Shown here: positions 23,639-36,825 of the stretch, in pieces
Numbering within the stretch: the stretch's first letter is position 1
How the letters are laid out: each line of letters opens with the position of its first letter
NCBI RefSeq assembly: GCF_033807715.1
Contig: NC_084591.1
Span: forward strand, 44,515,368 to 44,579,367
DNA length: 64,000 nucleotides
Direction of reading: 5' to 3'
DNA from: Cololabis saira
Lineage: Eukaryota > Chordata > Actinopteri > Beloniformes > Belonidae
Made by a program: the position numbers and the translations under genes
The notes under the pieces: model-generated
The model's input: only the letters and a program-made list of their open reading frames with translations
The model's database searches: none
What the model was told of the DNA's origin: nothing

Positions 23639-24515
23639 TCAATCCTTCAATTTCATTTTATTATCCCGCAGAGGGGAAATTTGCTTCACAGGGGGGGAAT
23701 AAAACCAAGAAACATAAAACATAAAAGGCACAAAAACACAGAGCACAAAAACACAGCTAGGACACAGTACACAAAGTACACACAAATACCCTGGGGGGGA
23801 CTGAGGATGTAGTGTGGAGAGTGGGGAGTGGAACAGCTGTTCATTTTTTGAGTTGTAAATTAAGTTGGGTGATGGCGTGAGTTATAAAATAATTTTTAAG
23901 TCTGTTTGATTTGGTCCTGGGCAATCTGAATCTCCTGCCAGAGGGTAAAAGTTCAAACTGGGCATGGAGAGGATGGTCAGGACACTGTAGGATGTCCTGA
24001 GCCTTGGATGTTACCCTCCTGCCAAAGACAGTAGGCAAATCAGGGAGGGCAACACCAATCATTTTGCTGGAAACTTTAACTATGTGTTCCAGCCTCTTTT
24101 TATCTCCTAGTGAGAGGCTTCCAAACCAGGAGATAATGGCAAACATCAGGACAGACTCAATCACAGAGTGGTAGAATATAGTCATTAATTTATTGCACAC
24201 TCCGAACCGGTTAAGCATCCGGAGAAAGTGCAAGCGCTGTTGTGATTTCTTGTACACAGCATCTGTGTTCTCATTAAAAGACAATTTGTTGTCGATGACC
24301 ACACCCAAGTACTTAAAAGTTTTGACTCGCTCCACACTCTCCCCCTTAATTACAATTAAAGGTTGAGGGTTTGGGTTCCTCCTAAAATCAATGCACATGT
24401 CCTTGGTCTTTGTCACATTTAAATTTAAAAAGGAATCATCACACCAATGGATAAAATCGTCCACCACTGGTCCAGGAACTGTGCCCTCCCCCTGCAGCAG
24501 ACTCACTATGACTCA
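23639..24515 (-). mobile_element. 5'-truncated LINE insertion, copy 1 of 5
   Basis: 877 bp inserted into a unit with the 5-bp target duplication CTTGT (23,634-23,638 and 24,516-24,520); 877+5 accounts for the 882-bp length gain. A minus-strand ORF (23,841-24,506, 221 codons) is the C-terminal part of a non-LTR reverse transcriptase. It has VVDDFIHWCDDSFLNLNVTK, KYLGVVIDNKLSF, and the C-terminal LLPSGRRFRLPR. The catalytic motif would lie just upstream and is absent, so this is a dead 3' fragment. The 3' end has GATAATAAAATG and a short TTGAAGGATTGAA tail. The family differs from the L2-like relic of the unit. Confidence 0.9.
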
Positions 24516-25327
24516 CTTGTCTTCTCTGATGTAAAGTTACCTGTTGACACAAAATACTTCCTGTTCTCTAAGTATGTTTTGAACCACTTTAGTACAGTTC
24601 CAGAAAGACCCGCCCAGTTCTATAGTGGTTTGAGTAAAATATTTCGGTCAACTGTATCAAGTGCAACACTGATATCCAGTAACAATAAGACTGACTTTTT
24701 TCCCATCATCTGCATTCAAAAATATATCATTATGACTTTTTTTGGCAATGATGTCAGAAAAGTAGTACTTCCTTGCATTCCTTAGTTGTAAATTATGAGA
24801 GGGAAGTTTGTCTTTATAGATGTCAAAAGGAACCTGGAGATTAGTTTTTCTCCAGTCAAAAACGTATGCTTTCAAGAGCCTCTTGAAGTTAGAGAGGGAC
24901 ATCGCTGTTCTGATAGCAGCTGGCAGGCGGTTCCACCAGCGTGGAACACTGTGAAAACTGTCTGGACTGAGAGTTCCTTGAACGTAGGTATGGCTCTGCC
25001 AAACGACATTCCTGTGAGGAGCAATTAGCGCCTATGGCGTAATTCTGTATGATCGCGTTGAGGCAGATAATTCAAGTGAAAGGGCACAACTCAGGAGAAG
25101 AGACAGCAGGCGTAGAGTGAGAAATCTAGTAAAGGAAAGCACAGTTCCCTGACTGGGAATCGAACCCAGGGCAAGTTTTCACATTCTAGTCACTTTTTGA
25201 ACATCCCACCGTGAGCGTACGCACAATCCTTGTACACCGCACTCTTTGTACATGTGGCCGTTGATCTTTCAACTTGTTGAAACCCTCTGGTGTATATTGT
25301 GAGAAATGTATCATAGAAAAAGATCAG

Positions 25328-25399
25328 TTCCCTGACCGGGAATCGAACCCGGGCCGCGGCGGTGAGAGCGCCGAATCCTAACCACTAGACCATCAGGGA
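25328..25399 (-). tRNA. tRNA-Glu (CTC), copy 16
   Basis: Gene body identical to copy 1. The downstream flank reads AAAAAGATCAG instead of AAAAAGAGCAG, shared only with copy 39; T5 is retained. Confidence 0.96.
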
Positions 25400-26257
25400 G
25401 ATGCCGCTAGGTACTGTCAATTGGAAATACCCGTAAAAATGTTGTCGCAATAATCAAGCTACTATAGATGAATGCACAGACTACTCTTCCCAGTTGAGAC
25501 ATCAGATCTTTTAACCTTGATATATTTTTAAAGTGGTAGTAGGCTGACTTTGTTTTTGTCTTGATGTGTTTAGGTGTGAGTCCATCACAACACCCAGATT
25601 TCTGCGCTGGTTGCTAGTTCTTAGGTGTATCTGTGGTGACCTGTAATCGTTTGTCTTTGGCTCCAAAGACAATTTTGTTTAGCTCGAGAAATGTAGATAT
25701 TGAACAGAAGAGCTCCCAGACTGGAACCTTGGGGAACTCCACATGTGATTCTTGTCTTCTCTGATGTAAAGTTACCTGTTGACACAAAGTACTTCCTGTT
25801 CTCTAAGTATGTTTTGAACCACTTTAGTACAGTTCCAGAAAGACCCGCCCAGTTCTATAGTGGTTTGAGTAAAGTATTTCGGTCAACTGTATCAAGTGCA
25901 ACACTGATATCCAGTAACAATAAGACTGACTTTTTTCCCATCATCTGCATTCAAAAATATATCACTATGACTTTTTTTGGCAATGATGTCAGAAAAGTAG
26001 TACTTCCTTGCATTCCTTAGTTGTAAATTATGAGAGGGAAGTTTGTCTTTATAGATGTCAAAAGGAACCTGGAGATTAGTTTTTCTCCAATCAAAAACGT
26101 ATGCTTTCAAGAGCCTGTTGAAGTTAGAGAGGGACATCGCTGTTCTGATAGCAGCTGGCAGGCGGTTCCACCAGCGTGGAACACTGTGAAAACTGTGAGT
26201 TCCTTGAACGTAGGGATGGCGCTGCCAAAAAACATTCCTGTGAGGAGCAATTAGCGC

Positions 26258-26984
26258 CTATGGCGTAATTCTGTATGATCGCGTTGAGGCAGATAATTCA
26301 AGTGAAAGGGCACAACTCAGGAGAAGAGACAGCAGGCGTAGAGTGAGAAATCTAGTAAAGGAAAGCACAGTTCCCTGACTGGGAATCCAACCCAGGGCAA
26401 GTTTTCACATTCTAGTCACTTTTTGAACATCCCACCGTGAGCGTACGCACAATCCTTGTACACCGCACTCTTTGTACATGTGGCCGTTGATCTTTCAACT
26501 TGTTGATGACACAAAGTACTTCCTGTTCTCTAAGTATGTTTTGAACCACTTTAGTACAGTTCCAGAAAGACCCGCCCAGTTCTATAGTGGTTTGAGTAAA
26601 GTATTTCAGTCAACTGTATCAAGTGCAACACTGATATCCAGTAACAATAAGACTGACTTTTTTCCCATCATCTGCATTCAAAAATATATCACTATGACTT
26701 TTTTTGGCAATGATGTCAGAAAAGTAGTACTTCCTTGCATTCCTTAGTTGTAAATTATGAGAGGGAAGTTTGTCTTTATAGATGTCAAAAGGAACCTGGA
26801 GATTAGTTTTTCTCCAATCAAAAACGTATGCTTTCAAGAGCCTGTTGAAGTTAGAGAGGGACATCGCTGTTCTGATAGCAGCTGGCAGGCGGTTCCACCA
26901 GCGTGGAACACTGTGAAAACTGTGAGTTCCTTGAACGTAGGGATGGCGCTGCCAAACAACATTCCTGTGAGGAGCAATTAGCGC
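26258..26984 (-). repeat. 727-bp unit with 499-bp deletion, tRNA lost (block B)
   Basis: Same junction at 26,506/26,507, inherited through the 7,748-bp duplication. Confidence 0.9.
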
Positions 26985-27280
26985 CTATGGCGTAATTCTG
27001 TATGATCGCGTCAAGGCAGATAATTCATGTGAAAGGGCACAACTCAGGAGAACAGACAGCAGGCGTAGAGTGAGAAATCTAGTAAAGGAAAGCACAGTTC
27101 CCTGACTGGGAATCCAACCCAGGGCAAGTTTTCACATTCTAGTCACTTTTTGAACATCCCACCGTGAGCGTACGCACAATCCTTGTACACCGCACTCTTT
27201 GTACATGTGGCCGTTGATCTTTCAACTTGTTGAAAGCCTCTGGTGTATATTGTGACAAATGTATCATAGAAAAAGAGCAG

Positions 27281-27352
27281 TTCCCTGACCGGGAATCGAA
27301 CCCGGGCCGCGGCGGTGAGAGCGCCGAATCCTAACCACTAGACCATCAGGGA
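27281..27352 (-). tRNA. tRNA-Glu (CTC), copy 17
   Basis: Identical to copy 1; counterpart of copy 12, from which its flank differs by one base (TGTGACAAATG). Confidence 0.96.
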
Positions 27353-28506
27353 GATGCCGCTAGGTACTGTCAATTGGAAATACCCATAAAAATGTTGTCA
27401 CAATAATCAAGCTACTATAGATGCATGCACAGACTACTCTTCCCAGTTGAGACATCAGATCTTTTAACCTTGATATGTTTTTAAAGTGGTAGTAGGCTGA
27501 CTTTGTTTTTGTCTTAATGTGTTTAGGTGTGAGTCCATCACAACACCCAGATTTCTGCGCTGGTTGCTAGTTTTTAGGTGTATCTGTGGTGACCTGTAAT
27601 CGTTTGTCTTTGGCTCCAAAGACAATTTTGTTTAGCTCGAGAAATGTAGATATTGAACAGAAGAGCTCCCAGACTGGAACCTTGGGGAACTCCACATGTG
27701 ATTCTTGTCTTCTCTGATGTAAAGTTACCAGTTGACACAAAGTACTTCCTGTTCTCTTAGTATGTTTTGAACCACTTTAGTACAGTTCCAGAAAGACCCG
27801 CCCAGTTCTATAGTGGTTTGAGTAAAATATTTCGGTCAACTGTATCAAGTGCGACACTGATATCCAGTTACAATAAGACTGACTTTTTTCCCATCGTATG
27901 CATTCAAAAATATATCATTATGACTTTTTTTGGCAATGATGTCAGAAAAGTAGTACTTCCTTGCATTCCTTAGTTGTAAATTATGAGAGGGAAGTTTGTC
28001 TTTATAGATGTCAAAAGGAACCTGGAGATTAGTTTTTCGCCAATCAAAAACGTATGCTTTCAAGAGCCTCTTGAAGTTAGAGAGGGACATCGCTGTTCTG
28101 ATAGCAGCTGGCAGGCGGTTCCACCAGCGTGGAACACTGTGAAAACTGTGAGTTCCTTGAACGTAGGGATGGCGCTGCCAAACAACATTCCTGTGAGGAG
28201 CAATTAGCGCCTATGGCGTAATTCTGTATGATCGCGTTGAGGCAGATAATTCAAGTGAAAGGGCACAACTCAGGAGAAGAGACAGCAGGCGTAGAGTGAG
28301 AAATCTAGTAAAGGAAATCACAGTTCCCTGACTGGGAATCGAACCCAGGGCAAGTTTTCACATTCTAGTCACTTTTTGAACATCCCACCGTGAGCGTACG
28401 CACAATCCTTGTACACCGCACTCTTTGTACATGTGGCCGTTGATCTTTCAACTTGTTGAAACCCTCTGGTGTATATTGTGAGAAATGTATCATAGAAAAA
28501 GAGCAG

Positions 28507-28578
28507 TTCCCTGACCGGGAATCGAACCCTGGCCGCGGCGGTGAGAGCGCCGAATCCTAACCACTAGACCATCAGGGA
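28507..28578 (-). tRNA. tRNA-Glu (CTC), copy 18, T-stem variant
   Basis: One substitution (C50 to A) breaks the C50:G64 pair of the T stem. The B box itself is intact. Its counterpart copy 13 is consensus, so the change arose after the 7,748-bp duplication. Confidence 0.85.
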
Positions 28579-29732
28579 GATGCCGCTAGGTACTGTCAAT
28601 TGGAAATACCCGTAAAAATGTTGTCACAATAATCAAGCTACTATAGATGAATGCACAGACTACTCTTCCCAGTTGAGACATCAGATCTTTTAACCTTGAT
28701 ATATTTTTAAAGTGGTAGTAGGCTGACTTTGTTTTTGTCTTGATGTGTTTAGGTGTGAGTCCATCACAACACCCAGATTTCTGCGCTGGTTGCTAGTTTT
28801 TAGGTGTATCTGTGGTGACCTGTAATCGTTTGTCTTTGGCTCCAAAGACAATTTTGTTTAGCTCGAGAAATGTAGATATTGAACAGAAGAGCTCCCAGAC
28901 TGGAACCTTGGGGAACTCCACATGTGATTCTTGTCTTCTCTGATGTAAAGTTACCTGTTGACACAAAGTACTTCCTGTTCTCTAAGTATGTTTTGAACCA
29001 CTTTAGTACAGTTCCAGAAAGACCCGCCCAGTTCTATAGTGGTTTGAGTAAAGTATTTCGGTCAACTGTATCAAGTGCAACACTGATATCCAGTAACAAT
29101 AAGACTGACTTTTTTCCCATCATCTGCATTCAAAAATATATCACTATGACTTTTTTTGGCAATGATGTCAGAAAAGTAGTACTTCCTTGCATTCCTTAGT
29201 TGTAAATTATGAGAGGGAAGTTTGTCTTTATAGATGTCAAAAGGAACCTGGAGATTAGTTTTTCTCCAATCAAAAACGTATGCTTTCAAGAGCCTGTTGA
29301 AGTTAGAGAGGGACATCGCTGTTCTGATAGCAGCTGGCAGGCGGTTCCACCAGCGTGGAACACTGTGAAAACTGTGAGTTCCTTGAACGTAGGGATGGCG
29401 CTGCCAAACAACATTCCTGTGAGGAGCAATTAGCGCCTATGGCGTAATTCTGTATGATCGCGTTGAGGCAGATAATTCAAGTGAAAGGGCACAACTCAGG
29501 AGAAGAGACAGCAGGCGTAGAGTGAGAAATCTAGTAAAGGAAAGCACAGTTCCCTGACTGGGAATCCAACCCAGGGCAAGTTTTCACATTCTAGTCACTT
29601 TTTGAACATCCCACCGTGAGCGTACGCACAATCCTTGTACACCGCACTCTTTGTACATGTGGCCGTTGATCTTTCAACTTGTTGAAACCCTCTGGTGTAT
29701 ATTGTGAGAAATGTATCATAGAAAAAGAGCAG

Positions 29733-29804
29733 TTCCCTGACCGGGAATCGAACCCGGGCCGCGGCGGTGAGAGCGCCGAATCCTAACCACTAGACCATCA
29801 GGGA
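29733..29804 (-). tRNA. tRNA-Glu (CTC), copy 19
   Basis: Identical to copy 1; 1,226 bp from copy 18. Confidence 0.96.
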
Positions 29805-30958
29805 GATGCCGCTAGGTACTGTCAATTGGAAATACCCGTAAAAATGTTGTCGCAATAATCAAGCTACTATAGATGAATGCACAGACTACTCTTCCCAGTT
29901 GAGACATCAGATCTTTTAACCTTGATATATTTTTAAAGTGGTAGTAGGCTGACTTTGTTTTTGTCTTGATGTGTTTAGGTGTGAGTCCATCACAACACCC
30001 AGATTTCTGCGCTGGTTGCTAGTTTTTAGGTGTATCTGTGGTGACCTGTAATCGTTTGTCTTTGGCTCCAAAGACAATTTTGTTTAGCTCGAGAAATGTA
30101 GATATTGAACAGAAGAGCTCCCAGACTGGAACCTTGGGGAACTCCACATGTGATTCTTGTCTTCTCTGATGTAAAGTTACCTGTTGACACAAAGTACTTC
30201 CTGTTCTCTAAGTATGTTTTGAACCACTTTAGTACAGTTCCAGAAAGACCCGCCCAGTTCTATAGTGGTTTGAGTAAAGTATTTCGGTCAACTGTATCAA
30301 GTGCAACACTGATATCCAGTAACAATAAGACTGACTTTTTTCCCATCATCTGCATTCAAAAATATATCACTATGACTTTTTTTGGCAATGATGTCAGAAA
30401 AGTAGTACTTCCTTGCATTCCTTAGTTGTAAATTATGAGAGGGAAGTTTGTCTTTATAGATGTCAAAAGGAACCTGGAGATTAGTTTTTCTCCAATCAAA
30501 AACGTATGCTTTCAAGAGCCTGTTGAAGTTAGAGAGGGACATCGCTGTTCTGATAGCAGCTGGCAGGCGGTTCCACCAGCGTGGAACACTGTGAAAACTG
30601 TGAGTTCCTTGAACGTAGGGATGGCGCTGCCAAAAAACATTCCTGTGAGGAGCAATTAGCGCCTATGGCGTAATTCTGTATGATCGCGTTGAGGCAGATA
30701 ATTCAAGTGAAAGGGCACAACTCAGGAGAACAGACAGCAGGCGTAGAGTGAGAAATCTAGTAAAGGAAAGCACAGTTCCCCGACTGGGAATCTAACCCAG
30801 GGCAAGTTTTCACATTCTAGTCACTTTTTGAACATCCCACCGTGAGCGTACGCACAATCCTTGTACACCGCACTCTTTGTACATGTGGCCGTTGATCTTT
30901 CAACTTGTTGAAACCCTCTGGTGTATATTGTGAGAAATGTATCATAGAAAAAGAGCAG

Positions 30959-31030
30959 TTCCCTGACCGGGAATCGAACCCGGGCCGCGGCGGTGAGAGC
31001 GCCGAATCCTAACCACTAGACCATCAGGGA
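30959..31030 (-). tRNA. tRNA-Glu (CTC), copy 20
   Basis: Identical to copy 1; counterpart of copy 15, in a LINE-bearing unit. Confidence 0.96.
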
Positions 31031-31386
31031 GATGCCGCTAGGTACTGTCAATTGGAAATACCCGTAAAAATGTTGTCACAATAATCAAGCTACTATAGAT
31101 GAATGCACAGACTACTCTTCCCAGTTGAGACATCAGATCTTTTAACCTTGATATATTTTTAAAGTGGTAGTAGGCTGACTTTGTTTTTGTCTTAATGTGT
31201 TTAGGTGTGAATCCATCTCAACACCCAGATTTCTGCGCTGGTTGCTAGTTTTTAGGTGTATCTGTGGTGACCTGTAATCGTTTGTCTTTGGCTCCAAAGA
31301 CAATTTTGTTTAGCTCGAGAAATGTAGATATTGAACAGAAGAGCTCCCAGACTGGAACCTTGGGGAACTCCACATGTGATTCTTGT

Positions 31387-32263
31387 TCAATCCTTCAATT
31401 TCATTTTATTATCCCGCAGAGGGGAAATTTGCTTCACAGGGGGGGAATAAAACCAAGAAACATAAAACATAAAAGGCACAAAAACACAGAGCACAAAAAC
31501 ACAGCTAGGACACAGTACACAAAGTACACACAAATACCCTGGGGGGGACTGAGGATGTAGTGTGGAGAGTGGGGAGTGGAACAGCTGTTCATTTTTTGAG
31601 TTGTAAATTAAGTTGGGTGATGGCGTGAGTTATAAAATAATTTTTAAGTCTGTTTGATTTGGTCCTGGGCAATCTGAATCTCCTGCCAGAGGGTAAAAGT
31701 TCAAACTGGGCATGGAGAGGATGGTCAGGACACTGTAGGATGTCCTGAGCCTTGGATGTTACCCTCCTGCCAAAGACAGTAGGCAAATCAGGGAGGGCAA
31801 CACCAATCATTTTGCTGGAAACTTTAACTATGTGTTCCAGCCTCTTTTTATCTCCTAGTGAGAGGCTTCCAAACCAGGAGATAATGGCAAACATCAGGAC
31901 AGACTCAATCACAGAGTGGTAGAATATAGTCATTAATTTATTGCACACTCCGAACCGGTTAAGCATCCGGAGAAAGTGCAAGCGCTGTTGTGATTTCTTG
32001 TACACAGCATCTGTGTTCTCATTAAAAGACAATTTGTTGTCGATGACCACACCCAAGTACTTAAAAGTTTTGACTCGCTCCACACTCTCCCCCTTAATTA
32101 CAATTAAAGGTTGAGGGTTTGGGTTCCTCCTAAAATCAATGCACATGTCCTTGGTCTTTGTCACATTTAAATTTAAAAAGGAATCATCACACCAATGGAT
32201 AAAATCGTCCACCACTGGTCCAGGAACTGTGCCCTCCCCCTGCAGCAGACTCACTATGACTCA
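31387..32263 (-). mobile_element. LINE insertion, copy 2 of 5
   Basis: Same insertion site and CTTGT duplication, offset 7,748 bp from copy 1; it arose by block duplication. Confidence 0.9.
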
Positions 32264-33075
32264 CTTGTCTTCTCTGATGTAAAGTTACCTGTTGACACAA
32301 AATACTTCCTGTTCTCTAAGTATGTTTTGAACCACTTTAGTACAGTTCCAGAAAGACCCGCCCAGTTCTATAGTGGTTTGAGTAAAATATTTCGGTCAAC
32401 TGTATCAAGTGCAACACTGATATCCAGTAACAATAAGACTGACTTTTTTCCCATCATCTGCATTCAAAAATATATCATTATGACTTTTTTTGGCAATGAT
32501 GTCAGAAAAGTAGTACTTCCTTGCATTCCTTAGTTGTAAATTATGAGAGGGAAGTTTGTCTTTATAGATGTCAAAAGGAACCTGGAGATTAGTTTTTCTC
32601 CAGTCAAAAACGTATGCTTTCAAGAGCCTCTTGAAGTTAGAGAGGGACATCGCTGTTCTGATAGCAGCTGGCAGGCGGTTCCACCAGCGTGGAACACTGT
32701 GAAAACTGTCTGGACTGAGAGTTCCTTGAACGTAGGTATGGCGCTGCCAAACAACATTCCTGTGAGGAGCAATTAGCGCCTATGGCGTAATTCTGTATGA
32801 TCGCGTTGAGGCAGATAATTCAAGTGAAAGGGCACAACTCAGGAGAAGAGACAGCAGGCGTAGAGTGAGAAATCTAGTAAAGGAAAGCACAGTTCCCTGA
32901 CTGGGAATCCAACCCAGGGCAAGTTTTCACATTCTAGTCACTTTTTGAACATCCCACCGTGAGCGTACGCACAATCCTTGTACACCGCACTCTTTGTACA
33001 TGTGGCCGTTGATCTTTCAACTTGTTGAAACCCTCTGGTGTATATTGTGAGAAATGTATCATAGAAAAAGAGCAG

Positions 33076-33147
33076 TTCCCTGACCGGGAATCGAACCCGG
33101 GCCGCGGCGGTGAGAGCGCCGAATCCTAACCACTAGACCATCAGGGA
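33076..33147 (-). tRNA. tRNA-Glu (CTC), copy 21
   Basis: Identical to copy 1; 2,117 bp from copy 20 because of the LINE and the 9-bp insertion. Confidence 0.96.
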
Positions 33148-34301
33148 GATGCCGCTAGGTACTGTCAATTGGAAATACCCGTAAAAATGTTGTCGCAATA
33201 ATCAAGCTACTATAGATGAATGCACAGACTACTCTTCCCAGTTGAGACATCAGATCTTTTAACCTTGATATATTTTTAAAGTGGTAGTAGGCTGACTTTG
33301 TTTTTGTCTTGATGTGTTTAGGTGTGAGTCCATCACAACACCCAGATTTCTGCGCTGGTTGCTAGTTTTTAGGTGTATCTGTGGTGACCTGTAATCGTTT
33401 GTCTTTGGCTCCAAAGACAATTTTGTTTAGCTCGAGAAATGTAGATATTGAACAGAAGAGCTCCCAGACTGGAACCTTGGGGAACTCCACATGTGATTCT
33501 TGTCTTCTCTGATGTAAAGTTACCTGTTGACACAAAGTACTTCCTGTTCTCTAAGTATGTTTTGAACCACTTTAGTACAGTTCCAGAAAGACCCGCCCAG
33601 TTCTATAGTGGTTTGAGTAAAGTATTTCGGTCAACTGTATCAAGTGCAACACTGATATCCAGTAACAATAAGACTGACTTTTTTCCCATCATCTGCATTC
33701 AAAAATATATCACTATGACTTTTTTTGGCAATGATGTCAGAAAAGTAGTACTTCCTTGCATTCCTTAGTTGTAAATTATGAGAGGGAAGTTTGTCTTTAT
33801 AGATGTCAAAAGGAACCTGGAGATTAGTTTTTCTCCAATCAAAAACGTATGCTTTCAAGAGCCTGTTGAAGTTAGAGAGGGACATCGCTGTTCTGATAGC
33901 AGCTGGCAGGCGGTTCCACCAGCGTGGAACACTGTGAAAACTGTGAGTTCCTTGAACGTAGGGATGGCGCTGCCAAAAAACATTCCTGTGAGGAGCAATT
34001 AGCGCCTATGGCGTAATTCTGTATGATCGCGTTGAGGCAGATAATTCAAGTGAAAGGGCACAACTCAGGAGAAGAGACAGCAGGCGTAGAGTGAGAAATC
34101 TAGTAAAGGAAAGCACAGTTCCCTGACTGGGAATCCAACCCAGGGCAAGTTTTCACATTCTAGTCACTTTTTGAACATCCCACCGTGAGCGTACGCACAA
34201 TCCTTGTACACCGCACTCTTTGTACATGTGGCCGTTGATCTTTCAACTTGTTGAAACCCTCTGGTGTATATTGTGAGAAATGTATCATAGAAAAAGAGCA
34301 G

Positions 34302-34373
34302 TTCCCTGACCGGGAATCGAACCCGGGCCGCGGCGGTGAGAGCGCCGAATCCTAACCACTAGACCATCAGGGA
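34302..34373 (-). tRNA. tRNA-Glu (CTC), copy 22
   Basis: Identical to copy 1; its 5' flank has ACCCTTAAAAATG, shared with copy 24. Confidence 0.96.
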
Positions 34374-35527
34374 GATGCCGCTAGGTACTGTCAATTGGAA
34401 ATACCCTTAAAAATGTTGTCACAATAATCAAGCTACTATAGATGAATGCACAGACTACTCTTCCCAGTTGAGACATCAGATCTTTTAACCTTGATATATT
34501 TTTAAAGTGGTAGTAGGCTGACTTTGTTTTTGTCTTGATGTGTTTAGGTGTGAGTCCATCACAACACCCAGATTTCTGCGCTGGTTGCTAGTTTTTAGGT
34601 GTATCTGTGGTGACCTGTAATCGTTTGTCTTTGGCTCCAAAGACAATTTTGTTTAGCTCGAGAAATGTAGATATTGAACAGAAGAGCTCCCAGACAGGAA
34701 CCTTGGGGAACTCCACATGTGATTCTTGTCTTCTCTGATGTAAAGTTACCTGTTGACACAAAGTACTTCCTGTTCTCTAAGTATGTTTTGAACCACTTTA
34801 GTACAGTTCCAGAAAGACCCGCCCAGTTCTATAGTGGTTTGAGTAAAGTATTTCGGTCAACTGTATCAAGTGCAACACTGATATCCAGTAACAATAAGAC
34901 TGACTTTTTTCCCATCATCTGCATTCAAAAATATATCACTATGACTTTTTTTGGCAATGATGTCAGAAAAGTAGTACTTCCTTGCATTCCTTAGTTGTAA
35001 ATTATGAGAGGGAAGTTTGTCTTTATAGATGTCAAAAGGAACCTGGAGATTAGTTTTTCTCCAATCAAAAACGTATGCTTTCAAGAGCCTGTTGAAGTTA
35101 GAGAGGGACATCGCTGTTCTGATAGCAGCTGGCAGGCGGTTCCACCAGCGTGGAACACTGTGAAAACTGTGATTTCCTTGAACGTAGGGATGGCGCTGCC
35201 AAACAACATTCCTGTGAGGAGCAATTAGCGCCTATGGCGTAATTCTGTATGATCGCGTTGAGGCAGATAATTCAAGTGAAAGGGCACAACTCAGGAGAAG
35301 AGACAGCAGGCGTAGAGTGAGAAATCTAGTAAAGGAAAGCACAGTTCCCTGACTGGGAATCGAACCCAGGGCAAGTTTTCACATTCTAGTCACTTTTTGA
35401 ACATCCCACCGTGAGCGTACGCACAATCCTTGTACACCGCACTCTTTGTACATGTGGCCGTTGATCTTTCAACTTGTTGAAACCCTCTGGTGTATATTGT
35501 GAGAAATGTATCATAGAAAAAGAGCAG

Positions 35528-35599
35528 TTCCCTGACCGGGAATCGAACCCGGGCCGCGGCGGTGAGAGCGCCGAATCCTAACCACTAGACCATCAGGGA
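35528..35599 (-). tRNA. tRNA-Glu (CTC), copy 23
   Basis: Identical to copy 1; flanks match copy 25. Confidence 0.96.
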
Positions 35600-36753
35600 G
35601 ATGCCGCTAGGTACTGTCAATTGGAAATACCCGTAAAAATGTTGTCGCAATAATCAAGCTACTATAGATGAATGCACAGACTACTCTTCCCAGTTGAGAC
35701 ATCAGATCTTTTAACCTTGATATATTTTTAAAGTGGTAGTAGGCTGACTTTGTTTTTGTCTTGATGTGTTTAGGTGTGAGTCCATCACAACACCCAGATT
35801 TCTGCGCTGGTTGCTAGTTTTTAGGTGTATCTGTGGTGACCTGTAATCGTTTGTCTTTGGCTCCAAAGACAATTTTGTTTAGCTCGAGAAATGTAGATAT
35901 TGAACAGAAGAGCTCCCAGACTGGAACCTTGGGGAACTCCACATGTGATTCTTGTCTTCTCTGATGTAAAGTTACCTGTTGACACAAAGTACTTCCTGTT
36001 CTCTAAGTATGTTTTGAACCACTTTAGTACAGTTCCAGAAAGACCCGCCCAGTTCTATAGTGGTTTGAGTAAAGTATTTCGGTCAACTGTATCAAGTGCA
36101 ACACTGATATCCAGTAACAATAAGACTGACTTTTTTCCCATCATCTGCATTCAAAAATATATCACTATGACTTTTTTTGGCAATGATGTCAGAAAAGTAG
36201 TACTTCCTTGCATTCCTTAGTTGTAAATTATGAGAGGGAAGTTTGTCTTTATAGATGTCAAAAGGAACCTGGAGATTAGTTTTTCTCCAATCAAAAACGT
36301 ATGCTTTCAAGAGCCTGTTGAAGTTAGAGAGGGACATCGCTGTTCTGATAGCAGCTGGCAGGCGGTTCCACCAGCGTGGAACACTGTGAAAACTGTGAGT
36401 TCCTTGAACGTAGGGATGGCGCTGCCAAAAAACATTCCTGTGAGGAGCAATTAGCGCCTATGGCGTAATTCTGTATGATCGCGTTGAGGCAGATAATTCA
36501 AGTGAAAGGGCACAACTCAGGAGAAGAGACAGCAGGCGTAGAGTGAGAAATCTAGTAAAGGAAAGCACAGTTCCCTGACTGGGAATCCAACCCAGGGCAA
36601 GTTTTCACATTCTAGTCACTTTTTGAACATCCCACCGTGAGCGTACGCACAATCCTTGTACACCGCACTCTTTGTACATGTGGCCGTTGATCTTTCAACT
36701 TGTTGAAACCCTCTGGTGTATATTGTGAGAAATGTATCATAGAAAAAGAGCAG

Positions 36754-36825
36754 TTCCCTGACCGGGAATCGAACCCGGGCCGCGGCGGTGAGAGCGCCGA
36801 ATCCTAACCACTAGACCATCAGGGA
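36754..36825 (-). tRNA. tRNA-Glu (CTC), copy 24
   Basis: Identical to copy 1; 2,452-bp repeat of copy 22. Confidence 0.96.

Larger units (their letters stand above)
17952..25699. repeat. 7,748-bp higher-order block, copy A
   Basis: Contains, in order, a normal unit start, the tRNA-less deletion unit, three normal units, the LINE-bearing unit and the unit with the 9-bp insertion. Lengths 727+1,226+1,226+1,226+2,108+1,235 sum to 7,748. The phase of the boundary is arbitrary. Confidence 0.9.
25700..33447. repeat. 7,748-bp higher-order block, copy B
   Basis: Repeats copy A feature for feature at a constant 7,748-bp offset. At least nine single-base differences are visible, for example ATTGTC/ACTGTC at 20,825 versus 28,573 and the T-stem change in copy 18. 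It is therefore not a simple assembly duplication of one read set. Confidence 0.9.
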
